Positions 8,526 through 16,679 of a stretch of 64,000 nucleotides of DNA are shown here, piece by piece. Below the pieces are notes generated by a model. It had not been told where the DNA came from. It did not search any database and saw only the letters and a program-made list of their open reading frames with translations. Made by a program: the position numbers and the translations under genes. Numbering within the stretch: the first letter of the stretch is position 1; every line of letters starts with the position of its first letter. Source of the DNA: Modestobacter altitudinis (GTDB lineage Bacteria > Actinomycetota > Actinomycetes > Mycobacteriales > Geodermatophilaceae); contig NZ_SJEW01000009.1 of assembly GCF_005930475.1 (NCBI RefSeq), forward strand, positions 34,324-98,323. The letters are read 5' to 3'.

Positions 8526-9233
8526 TCAGTTCTCCTCGGTGTCGGTGCTCCCGGAGCCCGGCTGGGCCCCGTCGGCGTCGTTCGCAGTGCTGTCGTTCAG
8601 GTCGGCGAAGCGCGCGGCCAGCCCGGCGAACCGGGGGTCGATCACCTCGTGCGAGTGGTCAGCGGGCAGGTCGTCCAGCCGCTCACCGCAGTCGACGCAC
8701 AGGCCGGCGCAGTCCGGCGTGCAGGTCGGCGACAGCGGCAGGGTGAGGACGACGGTGTCCCGGACGAGCGGGGCCAGGTCGAGCGTGTCGCCCTCGATCC
8801 GGCGCACCTCGTCCTCGCCGCTGGTGGCCTCGGTGGTGCTGCCCTCGTAGGCGTACAGCTCCTGGACGTCGAGCTCCAGGGTGTCCTCGACGGGGTCCAG
8901 GCACCGCGCGCACTGCCCGGTCACCGGGACGTCGACGGTGCCGCTGACCAGCACGCCCTCCATCACGGACTCGAGCCGCAGGTGCAGGTCGACCGGTGCG
9001 CCCTCGGGGACCCCGATCATCTCGACACCCCAGCCCGGCCGGGCGGGGAGCGTCCTGTCCCACTCGCGCATGGTGCCGGCGCGCCGGCCCAGCTCGCGGA
9101 GGTCGACGGTCCACGCCTTGGCAGCTGCCTTCTCCGCGGCCTTCTCGGCGACCGAGCGGGTCGCGGGGTCGGCGGCGGGGCGCTGCGCGTCGGTGGACGC
9201 GGCGCCGGGGAACGGTGCAGGGGAAGCAGACAT
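8526..9233 (-). CDS. YceD/DUF177 family protein
   Basis: A 235-residue protein of the DUF177 (YceD) family, matching the position of M. tuberculosis Rv2926c. Family members are linked to rRNA metabolism and always travel with rpmF; the molecular role is not settled. The N-terminus is a disordered Ala/Pro stretch. Residues about 42-190 contain the conserved beta region with [16 protein letters not shown], a Cys pair, and the C-terminal [19 protein letters not shown] motif with four more cysteines that may bind zinc. The ATG start at 9233 gives the normal length plus an N-terminal extension. The acidic tail DSTDTEEN-type end is usual for the group. Confidence 0.88.
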   Translation of the reverse strand: MSASPAPFPGAASTDAQRPAADPATRSVAEKAAEKAAAKAWTVDLRELGRRAGTMREWDRTLPARPGWGVEMIGVPEGAPVDLHLRLESVMEGVLVSGTVDVPVTGQCARCLDPVEDTLELDVQELYAYEGSTTEATSGEDEVRRIEGDTLDLAPLVRDTVVLTLPLSPTCTPDCAGLCVDCGERLDDLPADHSHEVIDPRFAGLAARFADLNDSTANDADGAQPGSGSTDTEEN

Positions 9234-9338
9234 GTCAGTACTCGTCGTCGTCGATGGTGGGTTCGCCGGGAGCGCACGGGAGGCAGCGGCCGGACGGAGG
9301 TCGAGCTTACCCGATCCTCCGCCGGCCTCGTCCCGGTG

Positions 9339-9394
9339 TCAGGGCGTGCGCAGGTCCGGTGGGCCCAGCGCGGTCGGTCAGGGCGTGCGCAGGT
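9339..9394. repeat. 17-bp direct repeat echoing the sepIVA 3' end
   Basis: TCAGGGCGTGCGCAGGT occurs at 9339-9355 and again at 9378-9394, where on the minus strand it encodes the end and stop of sepIVA. The extra copy lies 23 bases downstream of that stop. It looks like the trace of a short tandem duplication or slippage event. Confidence 0.75.
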
Positions 9395-10067
9395 TGACGC
9401 GCGCCTTCTCCACCGAACGCATCATGTGCGACAGCGTGTTCCCGAAGTCGGCGAGCCGGGTGTCGACGTAGTCGTCGACCTCCGCGCGCATCCGGGCGAC
9501 CTCGGCCGCGGTCCGCGCCCCGAGCGCGTCGGCCCGGTCGACCGCCGTCCGGTACACCTCGGTCTCGGTGAGCAACCGCTCGTGCTCGACCTCACCGGCG
9601 GCGACCAGTTCGTCCTGCTGGCGCTGCCCGTCGGCGAGGAGCTGCTCGCGCAGCCGGCGGGCCTCGGCGAGCAGCCGCTCGGCCTCCGCCTCGGCCTCGG
9701 CCAGCAGCTCGTCGGCCTCCGCCTGGGCCTGGGTGAGGATCTCGTCGCGCTGCCGGCGGGCGGTGCCGACCAGCTCCTCGCGCTGGCGGCGGGCGTTGGC
9801 CACGACCTGCTCGCTGTCGCTGCGGGTGCGCCCGGTCAGCCGCTCGGCCTCCGCCTGGGCCTGCTGGAGGATCTCGGTGCGCTGCTCGACGATGGCGCCG
9901 GCCTGCTGCACCTCCTCGGGGAGGGACTCACGCAGGTCGTCGAGCAGGTCGAGCAGGTGGTCGCGCGGCACCATGCAGGACGAGGACATCGGCACGCTGC
10001 GGGCGTTCTCGATGACCGTGGTCAGTTCGTCCACGGTCTCGTACAGCCGGTAGACGACCTCCGTCAT
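9378..10067 (-). CDS. sepIVA: SepIVA-type DivIVA-domain septation protein
   Basis: A 229-residue, almost wholly coiled-coil protein rich in Glu, Ala, Arg and Gln. The N-terminus is MTEVVYRLYETVDELTTVIE, then SSSCMVPRDHLLDLLDDL, which resembles a DivIVA-like lipid-binding module; heptads with repeated AEAEAE/RRQRDE run from about residue 55 to 180. By position (yceD neighbour) and features it matches mycobacterial SepIVA (Rv2927c), a septum and pole growth factor. The ATG overlaps the coaD stop as ATGA. An ATP-synthase-b-like label would be a coiled-coil artefact. Regulation by Arg methylation is known for the mycobacterial protein but not visible here. Confidence 0.85.
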   Translation of the reverse strand: MTEVVYRLYETVDELTTVIENARSVPMSSSCMVPRDHLLDLLDDLRESLPEEVQQAGAIVEQRTEILQQAQAEAERLTGRTRSDSEQVVANARRQREELVGTARRQRDEILTQAQAEADELLAEAEAEAERLLAEARRLREQLLADGQRQQDELVAAGEVEHERLLTETEVYRTAVDRADALGARTAAEVARMRAEVDDYVDTRLADFGNTLSHMMRSVEKARVNLRTP

Positions 10068-10552
10068 GGCTGCTGCCTCTCCCTCGCCTGCGCCACCAGC
10101 CGGTCGTTGACCGCCTTGGGGACCAGTGACGAGACATCGCCGCCGAACTTCGCGATCTGCTTGACCAGGCTCGAGGAGAGGTGGCCGACCTGCGGCGCGG
10201 TCGGCACGAACAGGGTCTCGACCCCGGCCAGCTCGCGGTTCATCTGCGCCATCTGCAGCTCGTACTCGAAGTCGCCGACGGCCCGGAGGCCCTTGACGAT
10301 CACCGGGATGTCCCGGTCGCGGCAGTAGTTCACCAGCAGGCCCTCGAAGCTGTCCACGGTGACGTTGGACAGGTCGACGACCGCCTCACGCAGCAGGGCC
10401 ATCCGCTCCGAGACGTCGAACAGGCCCGCCTTGCCGGGGTTGACCAGCACTGCGACGACCAGTTCGTCGTACAGGGCGGCGGCGCGCGCGATCACGTCGA
10501 CATGGCCGTTGGTGACCGGGTCGAACGAACCGGGACAGACCGCACGCCTCAC
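10064..10552 (-). CDS. coaD: Phosphopantetheine adenylyltransferase
   Basis: A 162-residue PPAT that transfers AMP from ATP to 4'-phosphopantetheine, the penultimate step of coenzyme A synthesis. The nucleotidyltransferase signature PGSFDPVTNGHVDVI opens the protein (HxGH-type site as NGH). VNPGKAGLFDVSER lies near residue 37, IVKGLRAVGDFEYELQMA near 85, and the second ATP loop VGHLSSSLVKQIA near 122. Length is typical. The GTG start overlaps the rsmD stop as GTGA and the gene's own stop overlaps sepIVA. In M. tuberculosis coaD and sepIVA lie far apart, separated by the PDIM/glycolipid locus; here they are contiguous. Confidence 0.97.
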   Translation of the reverse strand: MRRAVCPGSFDPVTNGHVDVIARAAALYDELVVAVLVNPGKAGLFDVSERMALLREAVVDLSNVTVDSFEGLLVNYCRDRDIPVIVKGLRAVGDFEYELQMAQMNRELAGVETLFVPTAPQVGHLSSSLVKQIAKFGGDVSSLVPKAVNDRLVAQARERQQP

Positions 10553-11103
10553 GACAAGCGACCGTACCGGAGCACCGCCTCCCCGTACCGACGATCACGG
10601 ACTCCGATCAGCGGTGTCGGCCACTCCCACGGCTGCTCGCGACTGGACCGCTCGACGACGACCACGGCGTCCGGGCTCAGCCAGCCGTTCCCGGCGAGGG
10701 CGCGCAGCACGCCCAGCACCTCCTCCTCGGGAGCCGCGTACGGCGGGTCGGCGACCACCAGGTCGAAGCCGGCCGGGGCCGCCCCCGCGACCACGGTCGG
10801 CACGCTGCCCGGCAGCACCACGGCACCACGCAGGCCCACCGCGGCGATGTTCTCGCGCAGCACCGGCAGCACCCCGCCGCCGGACTCCACGAAGACCACC
10901 TCGGCCGCGCCGCGGGACAGCGCCTCCAGACCGAGCGCGCCGGAGCCGGCGTAGAGGTCCAGCACCCGGATGCCGTCGAGGTCCAGCAGCGAGCCCAGCG
11001 AGTTGAACAGGCCCTCGCGCGCCCGGTCGCCGGTGGGCCGCACCCCGGCGCGCGGGACCTTCAGCCGCCGCCCACCAGCAGATCCAGCGATGATGCGGGT
11101 CAC
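10549..11103 (-). CDS. rsmD: 16S rRNA (guanine966-N2)-methyltransferase RsmD
   Basis: A 184-residue S-adenosylmethionine-dependent methyltransferase that modifies G966 of 16S rRNA. Motif I reads VLDLYAGSGALGLEALSRGA (about residues 46-65), and the target-base motif DPPY is at about 118-121. The N-terminal TRIIAGSAGGRRLKVP and the GDRAREGLFNSL segment are typical of RsmD. The GTG start is 38 bases downstream of repeat copy D. Translationally coupled to coaD by a four-base overlap, as in many actinobacteria. Confidence 0.95.
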   Translation of the reverse strand: MTRIIAGSAGGRRLKVPRAGVRPTGDRAREGLFNSLGSLLDLDGIRVLDLYAGSGALGLEALSRGAAEVVFVESGGGVLPVLRENIAAVGLRGAVVLPGSVPTVVAGAAPAGFDLVVADPPYAAPEEEVLGVLRALAGNGWLSPDAVVVVERSSREQPWEWPTPLIGVRDRRYGEAVLRYGRLS

Positions 11104-11140
11104 GCCCCCGGCCCCCTGCAGGGTCCCACCGCGAGTGGGA

Positions 11141-11194
11141 GGACCCCGTCCTCCTCACCCCTCGCACGCTCGGGGCGAGCCTCGGGACGGGGCC
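11141..11194 (+). repeat. Dispersed palindromic element, copy D
   Basis: A near-consensus copy: GGACCCCGTCCTCCTCACC, centre CTCGCACGCTCGGGG, end CGGGACGGGGCC. A second outer arm GGGGGTCCTTC follows at 11203-11213, the inverted partner of the leading GGACCCC, as in copy H. It fills most of the 112-base gap between recG and rsmD and may uncouple their expression. Confidence 0.85.
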
Positions 11195-11215
11195 TGGGGG
11201 GCAGGGGGTCCTTCC

Positions 11216-13429
11216 TCACGCCTTCTCCAGGTAGTCGGCTCGCTCGTCCATCGCCAGCGCGGCGACCGCGGCGGCCAGCTCGGGGTGGTCGGCGAGTCCG
11301 CCGCCCTGCTCGACCAGGGCGGTCGCCTCGGCCCGCGCCTCGGCGATGAGCGTCTCGTCGTCCAGCAGCGAGAGCAGCTTGACGTTCGAGCGGCGGCCGG
11401 ACTGCGCCGCGCCGAGCACGTCACCCTCCCGGCGGGTCTCCAGGTCCAGCCGGGCCAGCTCGAAGCCGTCGGTGGTGCCGGCGACGGCGGCCAGCCGCTG
11501 CCCGGTCGCCGACGAGCTGGACGCCTCGCTGACCAGCAGGCACAGCCCCGCGTGCCTGCCCCGGGCCACCCGGCCGCGCAGCTGGTGCAGCTGGCTGACG
11601 CCGAACCGGTCGGCGTCCATCACCACCATCACCGTGGCGTTGGGCACGTCGACGCCGACCTCGACGACGGTGGTGGCGACCAGCACGTCGACCTCGGCGG
11701 CGGCGAAGGCCCGCATCCGGGCCTCCTTCTCCTCCGCGGGCATCCGGCCGTGCAGCACCTCCACCCGCAGCGCCGACAGCGGCCCGGAGCGCAGACCCTC
11801 CGCGACGTCGAGCACGGCCAGCGGCGGACGGCGGTCGCTGCCGCCCTTCTCCTCCTCCTCCGGCGGGGCGCCGTCGGCGTCGTCCGGCCCGTCGTCGTCC
11901 GCGGCCTTGCCGTTCCCGCCGTCCTCCAGGTCACCGATCCGGGGGCAGACGACGTAGGCCTGCCGCCCGGCCGCGACCTCCTCCCGCACCCGGGCCCAGG
12001 CGCGGTCCAGCCAGGCAGGCTTGTCCCGCACCGGGACCACCGAGCTGGACACACCACCCCGGCCGGCGGGCAGCTGGCGCAGCGTGGAGGTCTCCAGGTC
12101 GCCGTAGACGGTCATGGCCACGGTGCGCGGGATCGGCGTCGCCGTCATCACCAGCACGTGCGGCGGTCGGGTGCCCTTGGCGCGCAACGCGTCGCGCTGC
12201 TCGACGCCGAAGCGGTGCTGCTCGTCGACGACGACCAGACCGAGGTCGGCGAACTCCACGCCCTCCTGCAGCAACGCGTGCGTGCCGACGACGATGCCGG
12301 CACTGCCGTCGGCGACCGCGGCCCGGGCCTCCCGGCGGACGGCGGCCTTCTGCGACCCGGTCAGCAGCACCACCCGGGTGCCCGCCGGGTCGCCGTCCAG
12401 CTCGCCGGCCCGGGCCAACGGACCCAGGATCGCGGTCAGGCTGCGGGCGTGCTGGGCGGCGAGCACCTCGGTGGGCGCGAGCAGCGCCGCCTGGCCGCCG
12501 GCGTCGACCACCTGGGCCATCGCGCGCAGCGCGACGACGGTCTTGCCCGAGCCCACCTCGCCCTGCAGCAGCCGGTTCATCGGCTGCACCCGGGCCAGCT
12601 CCCCGGCCAGCTCCTCACCGACCTCGCGCTGGCCCTCGGTGAGGGAGAACGGCAGCGCGGCGTCGACGGCGTCCAGCAGCCCGCCGCGGCGCCGCGGGCG
12701 CTCGATGCCGGGCTCCAGGGCAGCGGCGCGCCGGCGGGCGGCGAGCGTGCACTGCAGCACCAGTGCCTCGTCCCACTTCAGGCGCTCGTCGGCGAACTCC
12801 ACCTGGGCGGTCGACTCGGGACGGTGCTTGTAGACCAGCGCCGTGGCCAGCGACGGCAGGCCGTGCCGGTCGCGGACCGGCTGGGGGATCGGGTCGTCGA
12901 GCAGGGCCTCCAGCGAGCTCCGGTCGTCCAGCAGCAGCTTGACCGACTTCTGGATCACCCAGCTGGAGACGTCCTTGCTGGCCGGGTAGATCGGCACCAG
13001 GGCGCGGGCCCAGTCGTCGTCGTCGCCGGTCATGATGTGGCAGTCGGGGTGGCTGAACTGCTTGTCGCCCCGCCAGAGCCCCACGGTGCCGGCGAACAGA
13101 CCCCACTCCCCGACGTCCAGGTGCGCATGCCGGTTGTTGAAGAAGACCAGCCGCATGCTGCCCGCGCCGTCGCCCACGGTGACCTCGGTCAGCGTCCCCC
13201 GGCGCTGCTGCATCCTGCGGGTGCTCACGCTCTTGACCTGGGCCAGCACGGTCACCCGGTCGCCGACCTCGAGGTCGTCCAGCCGGGCCATCTCCCCGCG
13301 GCGGGCGTACCGGCGCGGGTAGTGCCGCAGCAGGTCGCGCACGGTGCGCAGCTGCAACTGGTCGGCCATCACCTTCGCGGTCTTGGGGCCGAGCACCCGG
13401 ACCAGGTCGGTGTCCATGGCCACCATCAC
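11216..13429 (-). CDS. recG: ATP-dependent DNA helicase RecG
   Basis: A 737-residue branch-migrating helicase that remodels stalled forks and Holliday junctions. The N-terminal wedge/OB domain (about 1-230) includes YPRRYARRGEMARL and VGDGAGSMRLVFFN. Walker A is GEVGSGKT near 290, the DEAH-box variant is DEQHRFG near 400, and motif III is VMTATPIPRTVAMT. Motif VI is QLRGRVARG near 610. Between motifs III and V lies a low-complexity acidic insertion rich in Asp, Gly, Pro and Glu (about 490-530), longer than in most RecG and probably a disordered loop. The GTG at 13429 overlaps the preceding stop; ATG codons 3 and 12 bases on are alternatives. Confidence 0.95.
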   Translation of the reverse strand: MMVAMDTDLVRVLGPKTAKVMADQLQLRTVRDLLRHYPRRYARRGEMARLDDLEVGDRVTVLAQVKSVSTRRMQQRRGTLTEVTVGDGAGSMRLVFFNNRHAHLDVGEWGLFAGTVGLWRGDKQFSHPDCHIMTGDDDDWARALVPIYPASKDVSSWVIQKSVKLLLDDRSSLEALLDDPIPQPVRDRHGLPSLATALVYKHRPESTAQVEFADERLKWDEALVLQCTLAARRRAAALEPGIERPRRRGGLLDAVDAALPFSLTEGQREVGEELAGELARVQPMNRLLQGEVGSGKTVVALRAMAQVVDAGGQAALLAPTEVLAAQHARSLTAILGPLARAGELDGDPAGTRVVLLTGSQKAAVRREARAAVADGSAGIVVGTHALLQEGVEFADLGLVVVDEQHRFGVEQRDALRAKGTRPPHVLVMTATPIPRTVAMTVYGDLETSTLRQLPAGRGGVSSSVVPVRDKPAWLDRAWARVREEVAAGRQAYVVCPRIGDLEDGGNGKAADDDGPDDADGAPPEEEEKGGSDRRPPLAVLDVAEGLRSGPLSALRVEVLHGRMPAEEKEARMRAFAAAEVDVLVATTVVEVGVDVPNATVMVVMDADRFGVSQLHQLRGRVARGRHAGLCLLVSEASSSSATGQRLAAVAGTTDGFELARLDLETRREGDVLGAAQSGRRSNVKLLSLLDDETLIAEARAEATALVEQGGGLADHPELAAAVAALAMDERADYLEKA

Positions 13430-15045
13430 TCCACCCCCACCAGCAGGGGCAGCGCCCCGGCACCCCCGGCGTACCGGACCACCTCGACCGTCGGGTGCAC
13501 CGCCGCCAGGTGGGCGGACACGCTGTCGCCCAGGGCGGCGTCCGCCCCCACGACCAGCGTCGCCATCTCCCCGCCGGCCGAGAGCAGCCGGTCGAGCAGG
13601 TCCCGGGCCACCGTGGCGGGGTCCGCGCCGATGACGACGACGTCACCCTCCGCGCTGCCCAGCACGTCGCCGGGGCGGCAGCGCCCGGCCGAGGTGAGGG
13701 CCTCCTGGTCGGCGACCGTGACCTCGGCCCAGCGGGTGGCCGCGGCCGCCTCGGCCAGCGCGATGACGTCGTCGCCGAACCGGCGGGCCGGGTCGGCGAC
13801 GGCCAGCGCGGCCAGCCCCTGGACCGGTGACCGGGTCGGGACGACGACCACGTCCCGGCCCTGGGCGCGGGCGCGGTCGGCGGCCCGGCCGGCGGGGGCG
13901 ATCGCCCCCGCGGCGTTGGGCAGCACGACGACCTGCTCGGCGCCCGTGCCCAGGACGGCACGCAGCACGTCGTCCTCGTCGACGCCGTCGACCGGCGCGG
14001 TGAGGACGGCGACGCCCTCCCCCGCGAACAGCTCGGCCAGCCCGGCCGCGCAGGCCAGCGCGACGACCGCCCGGACGCCCGGGGCCGCAGCCGGCGGGAG
14101 CAGCGGTGCCAGCGCGGTGACCGAGATGCGGTGCGGCCGGCCGGCCTCGATGCCGGCCTCGATCGCGGCGCCGACGTCGGCGACGTGCACGTGCACGTTC
14201 CACTCGCGTCCGGCGGGGGTGTCGACGCCGACCACGACAAGGCAGTCCCCGAGCGCGGCGAGCCGGGTCTGCAGCCGGGCGACGGCGGCCGGGTCGGAGT
14301 CGGCGAGCAGGAACTGCACCTCGCTGCCCGGACCGGGAGCGGGCGGGCCGGGCACCGGGACCAGGGGGCGGGCCGGGCGGCCGCCGAGCGGAGGGCGGAC
14401 CGGCGCCACCCCGGTCACCGTGCCGACCAGCGCGTCCAGCACCAGGCACCAGCCCGCTCCCCCGGCGTCGACGACCCCGGCGTCGCGCAGCGCGGCGAGC
14501 TGGCCGGTGGTGGCCTGCAGCGCGGTGAGCGCGCCGTCGGCGGCCGCCCGGACGACGTCGGCGAGCCCGGTCCGCCCCTCGGCGACCGCGGTGGCCGCGG
14601 CCTCGGCGCCCGACCGGGCCACGGTGAGGAAGGTGCCCTCCTCGGGGTCGGCGACGGCGCCGTACGCGGTCCGGGAGGCGCTGGTGAGCGCCGTGGCGAG
14701 GACCTCGCCGTCGACCTCGGGCTCGTCGGCCAGCCCGTCGGCGAGGCCGCGCAGGAGCTGGGCGAGGATCGCGCCGGAGTTGCCCCGGGCACCCAGCACG
14801 GCGCCCCGGGCGAGCACCAGCCACGGGGACTCGGGTCGGCGGCCGCCGTCGTCCCGCGCGGCCTGCAGGGCGGCGTCGAGGGCAGCGTGCCCGGCCTCGG
14901 CGGTGAGCAGCAGGTTGGTGCCGGTGTCACCGTCGGGCACCGGGAAGACGTTGAGCTCGTCGAGCCGGCTGCGGGCCGCGCCGAGGCTGTCGACGACGGC
15001 ACGACTCCACCGGCCGACCGCGGCGTCGTCCAGCGCCCTCAGCAC
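13426..15045 (-). CDS. DAK2-domain protein (FakA/YloV-like fatty acid kinase)
   Basis: A 539-residue protein with an N-terminal DAK2 (dihydroxyacetone kinase L) domain: FPVPDGDTGTNLLLT near residue 34 and RGAVLGARGNSGAILAQLL near 84 are the nucleotide and Mg sites. A middle region and a C-terminal DAK-phosphatase-like domain follow. In firmicutes such proteins (FakA/YloV) phosphorylate fatty acids held by FakB; mycobacterial counterparts sit beside recG as here. The GTG at 15045 was chosen because similarity begins there, although the frame is open upstream through the rpmB promoter region. Stop overlaps the recG start as GTGA. Substrate assignment is by family only. Confidence 0.85.
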   Translation of the reverse strand: MLRALDDAAVGRWSRAVVDSLGAARSRLDELNVFPVPDGDTGTNLLLTAEAGHAALDAALQAARDDGGRRPESPWLVLARGAVLGARGNSGAILAQLLRGLADGLADEPEVDGEVLATALTSASRTAYGAVADPEEGTFLTVARSGAEAAATAVAEGRTGLADVVRAAADGALTALQATTGQLAALRDAGVVDAGGAGWCLVLDALVGTVTGVAPVRPPLGGRPARPLVPVPGPPAPGPGSEVQFLLADSDPAAVARLQTRLAALGDCLVVVGVDTPAGREWNVHVHVADVGAAIEAGIEAGRPHRISVTALAPLLPPAAAPGVRAVVALACAAGLAELFAGEGVAVLTAPVDGVDEDDVLRAVLGTGAEQVVVLPNAAGAIAPAGRAADRARAQGRDVVVVPTRSPVQGLAALAVADPARRFGDDVIALAEAAAATRWAEVTVADQEALTSAGRCRPGDVLGSAEGDVVVIGADPATVARDLLDRLLSAGGEMATLVVGADAALGDSVSAHLAAVHPTVEVVRYAGGAGALPLLVGVE

Positions 15046-15119
15046 GCCCGGCAGGGTACCGGGGGCCGCTGACAGGACCGGTCCACGCGTGCCCTCCCCG
15101 GCCGCCGGGCCGGGGTGGG

Positions 15120-15149
15120 CCGACAGCGGTCCCGGACACCGGTTACAGT
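15120..15149 (+). promoter_or_regulatory. Candidate rpmB promoter
   Basis: CCGACA (15120-15125) and TACAGT (15144-15149) are spaced 18 bases, close to actinobacterial sigma-A boxes, about 97 bases upstream of the rpmB start. The region between the divergent DAK gene and rpmB (15046-15245) holds no other feature I recognise. Prediction only. Confidence 0.4.
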
Positions 15150-15245
15150 GGTACCCAGCGTGTGCGTGGCTGGTGTCTGCCCTCGGGCCTCCGGCGGCAC
15201 CGCGACCTGACTTCAGTTGGACCAATTCTCTGGGAGTGATCGACC

Positions 15246-15437
15246 GTGGCTGCCGTGTGCGACGTGTGTGGCAAGGGCCCCGGTTTCGGCATGTCGGTGT
15301 CCCACTCGCACCGCCGTACGCCGCGCCGTTGGAACCCGAACATCCAGGCCGTGAAGGCCGTCGTCGGTGCCGGCACCCGCCGCCGCATCAACGCCTGCAC
15401 CTCCTGCATCCGCGCGGGCAAGGTCGTCCGCGGCTGA
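15246..15437 (+). CDS. rpmB: 50S ribosomal protein L28
   Basis: A 63-residue L28 protein. The opening [14 protein letters not shown] has the first Cys pair and ends [14 protein letters not shown] with the second, so this is the zinc-binding (C+) paralogue. [18 protein letters not shown] is the conserved rRNA-binding core. The GTG start has GGGAG nine bases upstream. It is transcribed alone, divergently from the DAK gene, and is followed at once by repeat copy E and a hairpin terminator. Confidence 0.97.
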   Translation: MAAVCDVCGKGPGFGMSVSHSHRRTPRRWNPNIQAVKAVVGAGTRRRINACTSCIRAGKVVRG

Positions 15438-15441
15438 CGAA

Positions 15442-15495
15442 GGACCCCGTCCTCCTCACCCCTCGCAAGCTCGGGGCGAGCCTCTGGACGGGGCC
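15442..15495 (+). repeat. Dispersed palindromic element, copy E
   Basis: One of the best copies: GAA + GGACCCCGTCC, centre CTCGCAAGCTCGGGG, end TGGACGGGGCC. It starts four bases after the rpmB stop. Arms GGaCCCCGTCC/GGACGGGGCC and CTCaCCCC/GGGGcGAG would pair in RNA. Confidence 0.88.
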
Positions 15496-15510
15496 GAGGA
15501 GCGCGACATG

Positions 15511-15539
15511 GACCCCGGAGGCCGCTGGCCTCCGGGGTC
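15511..15539. terminator. Bidirectional terminator after rpmB
   Basis: GACCCCGGAGGCC and GGCCTCCGGGGTC make 13-bp perfect arms with a three-base loop, followed by TCTTCT on the plus strand. It lies between rpmB and the convergent kinase gene, so it can serve both. Confidence 0.8.
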
Positions 15540-15549
15540 TTCTGCGTGC

Positions 15550-16176
15550 TCAGCCGCCGATGCCCCGGGCACGGGCGGCGGTGACCAGCAGCTCGACCAC
15601 CGCGTCGTGCGGCAGGGCGGTGCTGTCGACCACCAGGTGGTAGTGCCGGGACTCGGCCGGGTCGCAGCGGTAGAAGTGCCGCACGTAGGCGACCCGGGCC
15701 CGGTCGGCGGCCTCCTGGTCCCGGCGCACCTCGTCCTCCGGCCGGCCCGAGTGCGCGACCGCGGCGGCCAGCCGCCGTCCCGGCGGCCCGTCCAGCCGCA
15801 CGTGCAGCACGTCGGGGCGGTCCCGCAGCACCATCGCCGCAGCCCGGCCGAGGACCACCCCGCCCGGGCCCGCGACGATCTCGCCGAGCACCCGCTCGGT
15901 CTGCACCCGGTAGGCCCGCTCGTCGGGGAGCGCGGACGTCGGGAGCACACCGCCGACCGGGTCGGGCATCGTGCCCAGCGAGCTCACCAGCCGCCACAGG
16001 CCGCGGGTGACGGTCTCGTCGTTGGCCTCCGCCTCGGCGACGGGCACTCCCAGCCGCCCGGCCACCTGGGCCGGGATGACCCGGTCGTGGAACGGCAGCC
16101 GCAGGCGCTCGGCGACGGCCGGGGCGATCTCGGCGCCGCCGGCACCGAACGACGCCGACACGGTCACGACGCCCAT
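15550..16176 (-). CDS. Cytidylate kinase-like family protein
   Basis: A 208-residue protein of the cytidylate-kinase-like P-loop family. The N-terminal strand and loop VSASFGAGGAEIAPAVAERL is the family's modified Walker A; LGRAAAMVLRDRPDVLHVRL and RRLAAAVAHSG form the middle, and the tail HYHLVVDSTALPHDAVVELL is typical. Such proteins phosphorylate nucleotides or are uncharacterised; the true cmk is a different gene. Its ATG overlaps the preceding GNAT gene by 13 bases, making it the last gene of a thiL-GNAT-kinase operon that ends at the shared terminator. Confidence 0.8.
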   Translation of the reverse strand: MGVVTVSASFGAGGAEIAPAVAERLRLPFHDRVIPAQVAGRLGVPVAEAEANDETVTRGLWRLVSSLGTMPDPVGGVLPTSALPDERAYRVQTERVLGEIVAGPGGVVLGRAAAMVLRDRPDVLHVRLDGPPGRRLAAAVAHSGRPEDEVRRDQEAADRARVAYVRHFYRCDPAESRHYHLVVDSTALPHDAVVELLVTAARARGIGG

Positions 16177-16679
16177 GCGTCGTCCTCCTCGGGCTGCCCG
16201 ACTTCCAGGTCCTTGCCCAGGAAGACCGCGTCCGGTGCGTCGGCGTACACCCCGTACCCGGGGACGGGCACATAACCCGCGCGGTCGTAGAGCGCCAGCG
16301 CCTCGGGCTGCCGGTCACCGGAGTTGAGCAGCAGCTGCCGGTGGCCGGCCTCGCGCGCGGAGCGCTCCAGCGTGACGAGCACGAGGGCGGCGATGCCGCG
16401 CCGGCGGAAGGCCGGCTCCACGTACATCCGCTTGACCTCCGCGACGCCGTTGCCGAAGGACCGCCAGCCGCCGCACCCGGCGGGCACCCCGTCGACCTCG
16501 GCGACCAGGAAGAGCCCCACCGGTGCGGAGAACTCGGCCGGGTCGACCACGGCCTCGTCGAAGCCGCCGTAGCGGACGACGTACTCCTGCTGCACCCGCG
16601 CGACCAGGTGCTGGGCGACCGGGTCGCTGTACCCCACGGCGCGGAGCCGGACCAGGCCCGGCTCAGCCGAAGTGGACAT
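16164..16679 (-). CDS. GNAT family N-acetyltransferase
   Basis: A 171-residue acetyl-CoA-dependent acyltransferase. The core shows GLFLVAEVDGVPAGCGGWR (about 55-73), EVKRMYVEPAFRRRGIAALV with the acetyl-CoA pyrophosphate loop RRRGIA (near 95), and the C-terminal ALYDRAGYVPVPGYG, a standard GNAT end. The substrate is unknown. The ATG at 16679 overlaps the thiL stop by 17 bases and the gene overlaps the kinase, so the three are translated together. Confidence 0.88.
   Translation of the reverse strand: MSTSAEPGLVRLRAVGYSDPVAQHLVARVQQEYVVRYGGFDEAVVDPAEFSAPVGLFLVAEVDGVPAGCGGWRSFGNGVAEVKRMYVEPAFRRRGIAALVLVTLERSAREAGHRQLLLNSGDRQPEALALYDRAGYVPVPGYGVYADAPDAVFLGKDLEVGQPEEDDAWAS

Noticed and set aside
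11155..11424. Recurring peptide [10 protein letters not shown] in several frames
   Set aside because: It is the translation of the dispersed repeat (copies D, E and H), not a protein motif; reported as the repeat instead.
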